Positions 1-6,823 are shown, counted from the first letter of the stretch. The stretch: 15,275 nucleotides of DNA from CS4-C045 sp964347545 (GCA_964347545.1 CAYFZZ010000243.1:1-15275); one strand, 5' to 3'. Numbers and translations: made by a program. Notes: generated from the letters alone by a model not told the origin.

Positions 1-840
1 GTGGCCAAACCCCAGCCGCTTGCCAATCAACAGGGCGCAGATCAAGGCCGACACGCCGGAACTGATGTGGACCACCGTGCCGCCGGCGAAGTCGAGCGCC
101 CCGCCGGCCCAGCCGTTACCCTCTTCGCCGGTGGGCACAAACGCCAGGATGCCCTCGCCCCACACCCAGTGGCACAGCGGGCAATAGACCAGCGTCCCCC
201 ACAGGATCATAAATACCGTCATCGTGCTGAACTTCATCCGTTCGGCGAACGCCCCGCAGATCAAGGCGGGCGTGATGATGAAGAACATCCCCTGGAACAG
301 CATGTGGGTCAGCCGGGGAATTCGGTAATTCTCTTCATCGTCCCACATCGGTGTGACCGGTCCGTCGGCACCTTCCGGCCACGTTCGCTGGACGTCGTTC
401 ATGAAGAGAAACTCGCCGTTGCCGATCCATTTGCCGTCGCCGCCGAATGCCAGCGAGTAGCCGTACAGACCCCAGAGGACTGTCATCAGCCCCATCAGAA
501 AGAAGCACTGCATCATCACGCCCAGGACGTTCTTCTTGCGGACCAGGCCGCTGTAGAAAAATGCCAGGCCCGGGGCGGTCATGAACAGGACCAGGGCACA
601 GCAGGTCAACATCCAGGCGTTATTGCCCGCCAGGGCGGCCGCATCCGCGGCGGCCTGGACCGACTCCAGCGTCAGCCCCGCCTCCTCCGCGGGCTCGTCC
701 ACGACTTCCTCCACGGCCACTTCCGTGGTCACCTCACCGCCAGCCCCTTCCTCGGCCGGCTGGGCCATGGCCGGTCCTCTGCACCAGAGCAGCAACACGG
801 CCACAACAGACATCACTAAGGTCAACGTGCGCAATTTCAT
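1..840 (-). CDS. amt: Ammonium transporter (Amt/AmtB family), 3' end cut by window edge
   Basis: Inner-membrane channel for ammonium uptake; only the first 280 codons are inside the window and the frame is open at base 1. The start ATG is at 840-838, preceded on the minus strand by a G-rich stretch that can act as ribosome binding site. Residues 1-26 look like a signal peptide (MKLRT, hydrophobic core, cleavage after PAMA). Residues 27-57 are an acidic Glu/Val/Ala segment. Family signatures then follow: GLAFFYSGLVRKKNVLG (91-107), FQGMFF (182-187, aligning the Phe-gate residues, Phe186 with E. coli Phe107), HWVWG (224-228, the conserved Trp) and LDFAGGTVVHIS (249-260), holding Asp250 and His258, which match E. 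coli Asp160 and His168. About 130-200 residues of the usual 400-480 should lie to the left. amt often neighbours a P-II gene (glnB/glnK); none is visible here, but the missing side could hold one. Recognition is firm. Confidence 0.95.
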   Translation of the reverse strand, partial: MKLRTLTLVMSVVAVLLLWCRGPAMAQPAEEGAGGEVTTEVAVEEVVDEPAEEAGLTLESVQAAADAAALAGNNAWMLTCCALVLFMTAPGLAFFYSGLVRKKNVLGVMMQCFFLMGLMTVLWGLYGYSLAFGGDGKWIGNGEFLFMNDVQRTWPEGADGPVTPMWDDEENYRIPRLTHMLFQGMFFIITPALICGAFAERMKFSTMTVFMILWGTLVYCPLCHWVWGEGILAFVPTGEEGNGWAGGALDFAGGTVVHISSGVSALICALLIGKRLGFGH

Positions 841-1050
841 TGGTAACCCCCCGCGTAAGACGCGAATGAACCCGGATAGAAATACAGAAAGAAAGCGGCG
901 TCTGGGTCCGCTGCTGCCCGCCTGAAGATGCAACTGGCGATCCATCGTGGATCCTGCCGGTCGACGGGGAGCCGACCGTGCCTGTGCAAGACCGCGATAC
1001 TGGCTAACAGGCTAACGGGCCCGGTGGCGGTCGTAAAGGAGCGCCCGGGG

Positions 1051-1119
1051 ATTTTTTTGGAAAAAAATGAGCAGCCCCGACCGGGCCTTCCGGCGGGCCC
1101 TTGGGGCAGCGGCTGCCCC
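1051..1119 (-). terminator. Candidate terminator after the cob(I)alamin adenosyltransferase gene
   Basis: Nine bases beyond the TGA of the minus-strand gene there is an almost loopless dyad, GGGGCAGC / GCTGCCCC (1103-1110 and 1112-1119), and 35 bases further a symmetrical T7-GG-A7 block (1051-1068) that gives a T run in minus-strand reading. The T run is too far from the stem for a textbook intrinsic terminator, so the call is tentative. The rest of the 288-base gap 841-1128 shows only a short direct repeat (GGCTAAC twice, around 1001-1017) and no convincing promoter for amt. Confidence 0.35.
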
Positions 1120-1128
1120 CGCTCACCT

Positions 1129-1695
1129 TCAGGGCCGCCAGGGGACATCGCCGTGGCCCGAGCTGGCATTGGCCGCTCGGGCCAGCACGAACAGCAGGTC
1201 CGCCAGGCGGTTGAGATAGACGACCAGGAGTCCTATTTCCGGCGGGTCCGCTTCGCTGCGGGCCAGCTGGATCACCCGCCGCTCGGCCCGCCGGCAGACC
1301 GTCCGCGCCAGGTGCAGCTGAGCGGCCAGGGGGCTGCCGGCGGGGAGGATGAACTGACTGAGCGGCTCCAGCTGGCGGTCCCAGTGGTCGATGTCGGCCT
1401 CCAGGGCGGCGATGTGGGACGGGGCCAGCTGGGGCCCAGGCGGGGAGGTCGCGGTGGAGGGGGTCGCCAGCTGGGCCCCCATCGCAAACAACTCGTGCTG
1501 GACCCGCTCCAGCAGCCCGCTCAGCGGGCCCGGATCGACCGCCGGATCGCCGGTGGCCCGGGCCAGGCCCAGCACGGCGTTCAGCTCGTCGACCGTCCCG
1601 TAAGCCTCGATCCGGGGGTCGTCTTTCCAGGTCCGGCTGCCGCCGATCAGCCCGGTCCGCCCGTCATCACCCGTCTTGGTATAAATTTTGGCCAT
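1129..1695 (-). CDS. PduO-type ATP:cob(I)alamin adenosyltransferase
   Basis: Cytoplasmic enzyme that transfers the adenosyl group of ATP to cob(I)alamin, making adenosylcobalamin. The 188-residue product has the full set of PduO-type motifs: N-terminal TKTGDDGRTGL (6-16, ATP-binding loop), DELNAVLG (36-43), FILPAGSPLAAQLHLAR (115-131) running into CRRAERR (134-140) on the long helix that binds ATP, and YLNRLADLLFVLAR (160-173). Length and motif order fit a complete five-helix-bundle monomer of the trimeric enzyme. The ATG at 1695-1693 begins directly with the conserved MAKIYTKTGD, which fixes the start, although no clear Shine-Dalgarno is present. It is transcribed away from the propeller gene and towards amt, with 288 bases in between. 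No B12 riboswitch box is recognisable upstream. It is not the unrelated CobA/BtuR-type enzyme that also carries the cobO name, so no symbol is given. Confidence 0.95.
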   Translation of the reverse strand: MAKIYTKTGDDGRTGLIGGSRTWKDDPRIEAYGTVDELNAVLGLARATGDPAVDPGPLSGLLERVQHELFAMGAQLATPSTATSPPGPQLAPSHIAALEADIDHWDRQLEPLSQFILPAGSPLAAQLHLARTVCRRAERRVIQLARSEADPPEIGLLVVYLNRLADLLFVLARAANASSGHGDVPWRP

Positions 1696-1747
1696 CTGTC
1701 AGTGTCGCGGTCGCCGTGGCTGCTTCGCCAGCCGCTCCCGGCTGCCC

Positions 1748-1753
1748 TATAAT
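1748..1753 (+). promoter_or_regulatory. Candidate -10 hexamer in the divergent gap between the adenosyltransferase and propeller genes
   Basis: A perfect TATAAT lies in the 261-base gap between two divergently transcribed genes; a weak TTCGCC 18 bases upstream could be its -35. The reverse strand reads TATTAT at nearly the same place, so it could serve the minus-strand gene instead. Just downstream, GCCCG (1765-1769) and CGGGC (1786-1790) with AAAT/ATTT inside can form a small hairpin. The rest of 1696-1956 shows no other site I can support. Confidence 0.3.
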
Positions 1754-1956
1754 ACCCGCGGGCTGCCCGAAATTCCTTGATTTTGCGGGCCAGCCTGGCG
1801 GATCCGGTATCTTTGTGGTGACGGGTCTGCCCACCAGCGGTCAACGTTGTTCGCCGAAAATGAGTCATCCGCCGCGGGCCCATGGCATGGGGTCCGACAG
1901 GGTACCATACACGACCACCTTCCGGGAACCAAGCGACGGGCGGCCTGCCCTGGGCC

Positions 1957-3072
1957 GTGACACCCTTGCTCAAATTCGCCACCAGCCCGATCCGTGATCT
2001 TTGCCTGGACCTGCTCTGGTGCGGCCTCTGGTGCGGCACGTTCTGCTGCGGTCTCGCGGCCGGGTCGGCGGCGGGGGAGGAGGACGAGGCGAGTATCGAA
2101 GGCCGCTGGCTGAGCAGCCTCCGGCAGGTCACCTCCGATTTTGTCAAAGCGGGAGAGGGTTATTTTTCGCCCGATGGCCAGACGATTGTGTTCCAGGCGG
2201 TGCCGCAGGGATATCCTTTCTACCAGATTTTCACCCAGCCGCTGGACGGGACCGCTCCCCCCAGGCGGCTCAGCACCGGTCGGGGACGCACGACCTGTGC
2301 CTACTTTCATCCCGAGGGGCGGCAGGTGATCTTCGCCTCCGGGCATCTCGATCCCCAGCTGGCCGCCACGGAAGGGGCCGCTCGACGGGAAGCCGACGAG
2401 GACCGCCGCCATGGCCGCCGCCGCCGTTACCAGTGGGTATTCGATCCGCACATGGAGATTTTTCGCTCGGACCTCGCGGGCGGCGATCTGGTCCGGCTGA
2501 CCGATTCGCCCGGTTACGACGCCGAGTGCGCCTTTTCCCCCGATGGACGGCAGATTGTGTTTTGCAGCGATCGCGACGGGGACCCGGATCTGTACATCAT
2601 GCAGGCGGATGGCAGCGGCGTGCGGCAGTTGACCAACCAGCCCGGCTATGACGGGGGCCCTTTTTTCTCACCCGACGGGAACTGGATCGTGTTTCGCACC
2701 GATCGCCAGCGAAAAGACCACCTGCAGATCCACGTGATCCGGGCCGACGGCCAGCACGAAGTGGCGCTGACCGATAACCTGGGCGTCAATTGGGCCCCGT
2801 ACTGGCACCCCCGGCAACCGTACATCATCTGGTGCGGGGCAGATCACCGTGACCCCAAGGCGCGGCCGAATTACGATCTGTGGCTGATGCAGTACCACCT
2901 CCAGGACGGACAGCTGGTGAAGGGCCCCGTCTGGCGGATCACCGATCATCCGGCGGCGGATGTGTTGCCGGTGTTTTCCCCCGACGGAAGCCAGCTGATG
3001 TGGACCAGCAACCGCACGGCGGACGGGACCAGCCAGTTGTGGATCGCCGACTTCGTCCTGCCCGCATCGTAG
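1957..3072 (+). CDS. Exported TolB-like PD40 beta-propeller protein
   Basis: Predicted periplasmic or surface-exposed six-bladed propeller; exact role unknown, such folds usually bind proteins or glycans. With the GTG start at 1957 the product has 371 residues. Residues 1-38 resemble a signal sequence or anchor (Lys6, Arg13, then a hydrophobic stretch with Cys 16, 22, 26, 30 and 31). Blade signatures are visible at FSPDG (70-74), FHPEG (117-121), FSPDG (193-197 and 237-241), WHPRQ (283-287) and FSPDG (340-344), each followed by a hydrophobic strand such as IVF and then a DLY/LWIA-type strand. An Arg-rich insert (about 131-165) precedes the FDPHMEIFR strand. The N-terminal domain of true TolB is missing, and no Tol-Pal genes are nearby, so this is not tolB. 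The frame is also open to an ATG at 1882, but the extra 25 residues do not look like protein, and GTG places Met directly before the basic-hydrophobic segment; TTG at 1966 is another option. No Shine-Dalgarno decides between them. Confidence 0.85.
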   Translation: MTPLLKFATSPIRDLCLDLLWCGLWCGTFCCGLAAGSAAGEEDEASIEGRWLSSLRQVTSDFVKAGEGYFSPDGQTIVFQAVPQGYPFYQIFTQPLDGTAPPRRLSTGRGRTTCAYFHPEGRQVIFASGHLDPQLAATEGAARREADEDRRHGRRRRYQWVFDPHMEIFRSDLAGGDLVRLTDSPGYDAECAFSPDGRQIVFCSDRDGDPDLYIMQADGSGVRQLTNQPGYDGGPFFSPDGNWIVFRTDRQRKDHLQIHVIRADGQHEVALTDNLGVNWAPYWHPRQPYIIWCGADHRDPKARPNYDLWLMQYHLQDGQLVKGPVWRITDHPAADVLPVFSPDGSQLMWTSNRTADGTSQLWIADFVLPAS

Positions 3073-3118
3073 GGATTGCACCGCACACGTAAACGTTGAA
3101 ATGGTCAGGACCGCCACC

Positions 3119-3442
3119 ATGGGCACGCCCCAGCCGAAAGCGACGTTTCCCTACCAGCCGGGCCAGATGACCGAGGTGCTAGAATTTCTGAAGCGGACCC
3201 GCAGCGAGTTGAGCCAGTTGCGGATGGTCCGCGTCTGGCAGGACCGGCTGCAGGTGTTTGACGTGAACCAGGATTTCTTCGAAATTCAGGGGCTGGGTTA
3301 CGCGGACACGGACGTGGTGGCCCCCCTGGATGTGCTGGGGGCGGCGTACAAGCGGGAGCAGATCCACGACCCGGTCCAGCAGGAGTACAAGGAGTTCAAG
3401 ACGGGACGCCGCTATCCCTGGGCCGCCGACCGGGTCATGTGA
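3119..3442 (+). CDS. Conserved-looking hypothetical protein, 107 residues
   Basis: I do not recognise this family. The product is small and probably cytoplasmic: no signal peptide, no membrane segment. Residues 17-37 (QMTEVLEFLKRTRSELSQL) should form an amphipathic helix, residues 38-60 look beta-strand rich (VRVWQDRLQVFDV, FFEIQGLG), and the C-terminus (78-100) is charged and ends near YPWAADRVM. The ATG at 3119 is preferred over the in-frame ATG at 3101 because AGGA at 3107-3110 sits 8 bases before it, while nothing like a Shine-Dalgarno precedes 3101. It follows the propeller gene by 46 bases and ends 75 bases before the adaptor gene, all on the plus strand. Regular codon use and residue variety support real coding. 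There is no nearby gene that tells its function. Confidence 0.7.
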   Translation: MGTPQPKATFPYQPGQMTEVLEFLKRTRSELSQLRMVRVWQDRLQVFDVNQDFFEIQGLGYADTDVVAPLDVLGAAYKREQIHDPVQQEYKEFKTGRRYPWAADRVM

Positions 3443-3444
3443 CC

Positions 3445-3463
3445 CCCGCCGGCCCCGGGCGGG
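3445..3463 (+). terminator. GC-rich hairpin after the hypothetical gene
   Basis: CCCGCC (3445-3450) and GGCGGG (3458-3463) pair perfectly around a 7-base loop, starting 3 bases after the TGA. No T run follows, so it may be a weak terminator or an mRNA end-stabilising hairpin. Confidence 0.35.
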
Positions 3464-3465
3464 CA

Positions 3466-3474
3466 TGTTAGAAT
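3466..3474 (+). promoter_or_regulatory. Candidate extended -10 promoter for the adaptor gene
   Basis: TGTTAGAAT fits the extended -10 form TGn-TAGAAT. It lies 43 bases before the adaptor ATG at 3518 and just after the preceding hairpin. No good -35 box exists upstream, as the place is taken by the hairpin stem, which is tolerable for an extended -10 promoter. Confidence 0.4.
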
Positions 3475-3517
3475 GGGATTACGCATCGCAGGAATCGACT
3501 TTGACGAGGACCGACCG

Positions 3518-5197
3518 ATGAAACACTTGTGGCTGATGTTCGCCATCCTGGGGGGGATCTGCTTAAGCAGCAGGGGGCTGCCCGCGGCACCGCCTCCCGC
3601 GAACCAGAAGCTGTCCGAGGAAAAGAAAACAGAGAAGAAAACAGAAAAGAAATCAGGGAAGAAAACAGAAAAGAAAACAGAGGCAAAGAAAAAAGCGCAG
3701 AAGAAAAAGGAGAAAACCGAGCAACCCAAGGGCGCCTCCTCCGCAGACGCCGAGTCGTCCGCGGAAAAGCCAGCAGAAGAAAAGGCTGCCTCGGCGGCGG
3801 AGGCCAACGGCAAGGAGGAAGATAAGGAGCAGAAGAAGGACGAACCGGAGACGTTGACCGTCGAAAAGAAACCGCTCAAGATCGAAGTCAAGCTGGACGG
3901 CGTCTTCGAGGCCGCTCAGACTCGCGAAATCGCGGTCGCCACCGACGAATGGAACCAGCTGATCGTGGAATGGGCCATCGGTCACGGTGAGGAAGTGAAG
4001 AAGGGGGCCCCCTTGTTGCGGTTCGAGACCCGCAAAATCGATCTGGCTCTGGCCGATCTGGAAGCGGACGTGGAGTCGACCAAGTTGTCCGTCCAGCAGA
4101 GGGAAGCGGCCCTGGAATCGCTGGAGAAGTCTGTCCCCGAGTCGCTCGCCTCCGCGCGGCGAGCGGCCCAAGAGGCCAGCGAGAACCTGGCACGTTTCCA
4201 GGAAACGGATAAGGCCGAAATGATCGAGGATGTCGCTCAGAATCTGCAGCAGACTCAGCGGGCATTGGCTTACCAGCAGGAAGAGCTGAAACAGCTGGAG
4301 AAGATGTACCAGGCGGATGACCTGACCGAAGAGACCGAAGAGATCGTCCTGCTGCGAGCTCGTCACCGCGTGGAAGCCTACCAGTACCGGCTGGAAAAAG
4401 TGGAGAAGGGGAAAGAGCGCTTTGACGAGGTGATTCTGCCGCGGTACGAGGCGAACCTGCAGCAGGCCGCGACCCAAACCCAGCTGGCGTTGGAAAAAGC
4501 CGAGGATACGTTGCCGGCGACGTTGAGCGAGACGCGGTTGTCCCTGGAAAAACTGGAGACCGACCTGCGGCGGAAGGAGGAAAAGCTGGCACGGCTGCGT
4601 CGCGACCGGGACGAATTTACGGTTGTCGCGCCGGCTGACGGTATCGTCTATTACGGGCAAGCGGTCCGCGGCAAGTGGCCGAATGCCACGGCGGTGGCGA
4701 AGATGTTGAGCTTTAAGTCCGCGGTCAAACCACAACAGGTCCTGCTGACTATCGTGAAAAAAAATCCCCTCCTGGTGCGAGCGACGATCGACGAAAAAAA
4801 ATTGCATCAGGTGAAGAAGGGTGATCAAGCGGCGATTTATCCGGCGGCCTATCCTCAGCGGAGGCTGAGAGGAAAGGTTGATCGGATGGCAGCCATTCCG
4901 ATCGCACCGGGGCAGTTTGAGGCCGAGCTGAGTGTGAAGGATACGGCCGGGATCCGCGCCGGCATGGCCTGTAAGGTGGAGATTGTGGTGGCGAAACGGG
5001 CCGAAGCGATCCTGGTCCCCAGCTCGGCCGTCCAACTGGACGACGATGGCAGGCAGGGTCAAGTCTACCTGGTCAAGAAGGATGGCCAGCGCCAGCAGAA
5101 ACGGGTCCGCGTCGGTCACAGCCAGGACGACCAGCTGGAAATTGTCAGCGGTCTGCGGGATGGCGACCAGATATTGAAAGAGAACCCGGACAAGTAA
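3518..5197 (+). CDS. HlyD/MFP-type periplasmic adaptor protein with Lys/Glu-rich tether
   Basis: Predicted exported adaptor of the membrane fusion protein superfamily, which normally links an inner-membrane pump to an outer-membrane channel. The 559-residue product has a signal sequence (MKHLWLMFAILGG, cleavage likely before residue 25), a low-complexity Lys/Glu/Ala tether (about 31-115) including five KKTE-like repeats (36-55), a first lipoyl/barrel-sandwich half (about 120-172), a long alpha-helical coiled coil (about 173-363), the second lipoyl half with FTVVAPADGIVYYG (367-380), a beta-barrel (about 408-500) and a membrane-proximal segment with VPSSAVQL (500-507). The ATG at 3518 is chosen because it opens the signal peptide and GAGGA lies 9-10 bases before it; the in-frame ATG at 3473 would overlap the -10 box and bury the signal. 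No pump or TolC-like gene lies in the window, so the transported substrate cannot be inferred. The next gene, 110 bases downstream, encodes another exported protein. Confidence 0.88.
   Translation: MKHLWLMFAILGGICLSSRGLPAAPPPANQKLSEEKKTEKKTEKKSGKKTEKKTEAKKKAQKKKEKTEQPKGASSADAESSAEKPAEEKAASAAEANGKEEDKEQKKDEPETLTVEKKPLKIEVKLDGVFEAAQTREIAVATDEWNQLIVEWAIGHGEEVKKGAPLLRFETRKIDLALADLEADVESTKLSVQQREAALESLEKSVPESLASARRAAQEASENLARFQETDKAEMIEDVAQNLQQTQRALAYQQEELKQLEKMYQADDLTEETEEIVLLRARHRVEAYQYRLEKVEKGKERFDEVILPRYEANLQQAATQTQLALEKAEDTLPATLSETRLSLEKLETDLRRKEEKLARLRRDRDEFTVVAPADGIVYYGQAVRGKWPNATAVAKMLSFKSAVKPQQVLLTIVKKNPLLVRATIDEKKLHQVKKGDQAAIYPAAYPQRRLRGKVDRMAAIPIAPGQFEAELSVKDTAGIRAGMACKVEIVVAKRAEAILVPSSAVQLDDDGRQGQVYLVKKDGQRQQKRVRVGHSQDDQLEIVSGLRDGDQILKENPDK
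3623..3682 (+). repeat. Five tandem 12-bp units inside the adaptor gene
   Basis: The unit AAGAAAACAGAR occurs five times in frame (3623, 3635, 3647, 3659, 3671), encoding KKTE, KKTE, KKSG, KKTE, KKTE. The third copy is diverged. The tract is far more A-rich than the surrounding genes and suggests growth by slippage or unequal exchange. Confidence 0.9.
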
Positions 5198-5240
5198 GGT
5201 CCAAGCGACGGACGTTTTGCCGCCCAGGGCCTTCCCACCA

Positions 5241-5275
5241 CGGGGGAGGTCCCCGCCGCTGGCCAGCGGCAGGGA
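5241..5275. repeat. Palindromic hairpin region between adaptor and toroid genes
   Basis: A perfect 16-bp palindrome, GCCGCTGGCCAGCGGC (5255-5270), extends past one mismatch to TCCC/GGGA (5250-5253 and 5272-5275). It overlaps a competing small hairpin, CGGGG-GAGGT-CCCCG (5241-5255). No T run follows. It could be a processing or termination signal or a protein-binding dyad in the 110-base gap. Confidence 0.5.
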
Positions 5276-5307
5276 ACGGACGGCCGTGGGACCGAGCGGA
5301 AGATTTT

Positions 5308-6528
5308 ATGCGTTGCCTTTCTCCCCTCTGCCTGTGGCTGGTCCTCCTGGTGGCTGTCGCCGCCCCGCCGCGGCTGTCTGCCGACCAGCCGCCCCCGTCC
5401 GGCGCCGAGGGTGTCAACCGGGCGTTTCCCGTGCCCCGCCCGGTGCCGGTAGATCCCCCCCGTCCGGCCGACCTGGAGGCCGCCGTGACCCGCGGCGTCG
5501 ATTTTCTGCTCGAGATCCAACAGCCCAACGGCGCTTGGGGCAGCCCGCGGCGGACGAAAGGCTTGGATGTCTACGCCCCCGTCCCGGGAGCTCATCATGC
5601 CTTTCGCGCGGCGACCACGGCCCTATGCCTGATGGCCCTCATCGACAGCGGCGACCAGCGCGTGGAGGTGGGGAAGGCGATCGACCGCGGCCAGGCGTGG
5701 TGGTTAGAGCATGGAGGGAATGTACGCCGAGCGGACCAGGTGGCGCTGTACAACGTGTGGGCCCATCCGTACGGGATTCAAGCCCTGTTGCAGCTGGAGC
5801 GCCGAGCGGCGAGCGGAAAAGGGGCGTCGGCCGACAGCGTCCAGCAGATCCAGCAGGCGGTCGAGCAGCAGATTCAGTTGCTGGACCGGTACGAATCGGT
5901 CAACGGCGGATGGGGCTATTACGATATGGTGCATCATCTGCAAAAGCCCGCCACGATTCCGACCAGCTTTACGACCGCCACCTGCCTGGTCGCTCTGCTC
6001 CAGGCTCGCCAGGCCGGTTACCAGGTCCAGCAACGGACCATCGACCGGGCCGTGGCGGCGATCCAGCGGCAGCGGAAGCCTGACTACAGCTACCTCTACA
6101 GCGGCAGACACCGCTGGTATCCCATGTACGGCATCAACCGGCCGGCGGGCAGCCTGGGACGCAGCCAGGTCTGCAATCTGGCTCTGCGGATGGCCGGGGA
6201 CAAGCAGGTGACCGATCAGGTGTTGATCGACTGGCTGGACCGGCTGTTCGCGCGGAATCTGTGGTTAGAGATGGGCCGCAAGCGGCCGATCCCGCACGAG
6301 TCCCACTTTGCCGTGGCCGGATATTTCTTCTACTACGGCCACTATTACGCGGCGTTGTGCATCGCTAAGTTGCCGGCCGATCGGCAGGGGGGGTATCAGG
6401 CCCAGATGGCAAACCTGCTGCTGAACCTGCAGGAAAAAGACGGGTCGTGGTGGGACTTTCCGCTGTACGATTACCACCAGCCCTACGGGACGGCCATGGC
6501 CCTGATGGCATTGGTCCGCTGCCGATAG
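5308..6528 (+). CDS. Exported prenyltransferase/squalene-cyclase-like toroid protein
   Basis: Predicted secreted alpha/alpha-toroid protein of the prenyltransferase/squalene oxidase repeat superfamily; enzymatic activity is doubtful. Residues 1-25 form a signal peptide (MRCLSPLCLWLVLLVAVAA). A Pro-rich linker (41-53) follows, then repeats with QW-like signatures: IQQPNGAWGSP (70-80), ESVNGGWGYYD (196-206) and LQEKDGSWWDFPLYDY (374-389), each paired with an alanine/leucine-rich helix such as TTALCLMALI or TATCLVALLQ. At 406 residues it is shorter than squalene-hopene cyclases (about 630), and the DXDDTA acid motif of those enzymes is not seen, so a cyclase role is unlikely. The ATG at 5308 opens the signal peptide and has GGAAG 5 bases before it. 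It lies 110 bases after the adaptor gene on the same strand, so the two could share a transcript. Similar exported toroid proteins of unknown role are frequent in planctomycetes. Confidence 0.85.
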   Translation: MRCLSPLCLWLVLLVAVAAPPRLSADQPPPSGAEGVNRAFPVPRPVPVDPPRPADLEAAVTRGVDFLLEIQQPNGAWGSPRRTKGLDVYAPVPGAHHAFRAATTALCLMALIDSGDQRVEVGKAIDRGQAWWLEHGGNVRRADQVALYNVWAHPYGIQALLQLERRAASGKGASADSVQQIQQAVEQQIQLLDRYESVNGGWGYYDMVHHLQKPATIPTSFTTATCLVALLQARQAGYQVQQRTIDRAVAAIQRQRKPDYSYLYSGRHRWYPMYGINRPAGSLGRSQVCNLALRMAGDKQVTDQVLIDWLDRLFARNLWLEMGRKRPIPHESHFAVAGYFFYYGHYYAALCIAKLPADRQGGYQAQMANLLLNLQEKDGSWWDFPLYDYHQPYGTAMALMALVRCR

Positions 6529-6650
6529 GGGTCGCTGCGGTTACCTCCGGCTCATCGCCGCCACCGCTTGGCGGTTGACTTGGGTCGCCCCATCGAAGCC
6601 GCTGGCCGCCACCCAACGTAACACCGGCCCTTCTGAACGTCAGGCGGGGT

Positions 6651-6670
6651 GACGGGCAAGAGTGCCCGTC
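6651..6670. repeat. Hairpin element GACGGGCA-AGAG-TGCCCGTC
   Basis: An exact 8-bp stem around an AGAG loop, followed by CTACAAG. Elements of the form ACGGGCA...TGCCCGTCCTAC are, as far as I recall, scattered between genes in many planctomycete genomes; only one copy lies in this window, so its repeat nature cannot be shown here. Confidence 0.6.
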
Positions 6671-6777
6671 CTACAAGCAGGTGCGCAGAAAAGCTCTGCT
6701 GTTAGTAACAGGTTCGCCGATTGCAGGTGAGGGAAAGACATCGCGGTTTTAATTTCTCGCCAGACACGCCTCCGGTT

Positions 6778-6823
6778 CCCTCTCCCCCACCGTCCCGGCG
6801 TGCCGGGACGGTGGGGGAGAGGG
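6778..6823. repeat. Perfect 22-bp inverted repeat with 2-bp centre
   Basis: Arms 6778-6799 and 6802-6823 are exact reverse complements around GT, reading CCCTCTCCCCC outward to the middle CCCGGC. The right arm runs into GGGTCAGGGTGAGGG, and TGAGGG-GG-CCCTCA (6830-6843) forms a further dyad. The GAGAGGG...GGGTGAGGG pattern resembles intergenic repeats dispersed in many GC-rich bacteria. It could also act as a bidirectional terminator for the convergent genes. Confidence 0.85.

Noticed and set aside
1..819. Plus-strand 272-codon open frame
   Set aside because: It is the antisense shadow of the ammonium transporter gene, whose minus-strand translation carries unmistakable Amt motifs.
960..1000. 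Possible sigma-54 promoter for amt (AGGCACGG...GGC on the minus strand)
   Set aside because: The GC of the -12 element is not at proper distance from the GG of the -24 element.
837..1169. Minus-strand 110-codon frame in the amt/adenosyltransferase gap
   Set aside because: Translation is low in complexity, overlaps the 3' end of the adenosyltransferase gene and the amt start, and has no ribosome binding site.
1696..1760. Possible cobalamin riboswitch upstream of the adenosyltransferase
   Set aside because: The B12 box is not present and the leader is too short; GCCACGG and GACACTG are only superficial matches.
3653..5119. Minus-strand 488-codon frame opposite the adaptor gene
   Set aside because: Leu/Phe/Gln/Arg-rich shadow of the coiled coil and Lys/Glu tether; the plus-strand frame has clear adaptor domains.
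5308..6528. Toroid gene as a real squalene-hopene cyclase
   Set aside because: Too short, has a signal peptide, and lacks the DXDDTA catalytic motif.
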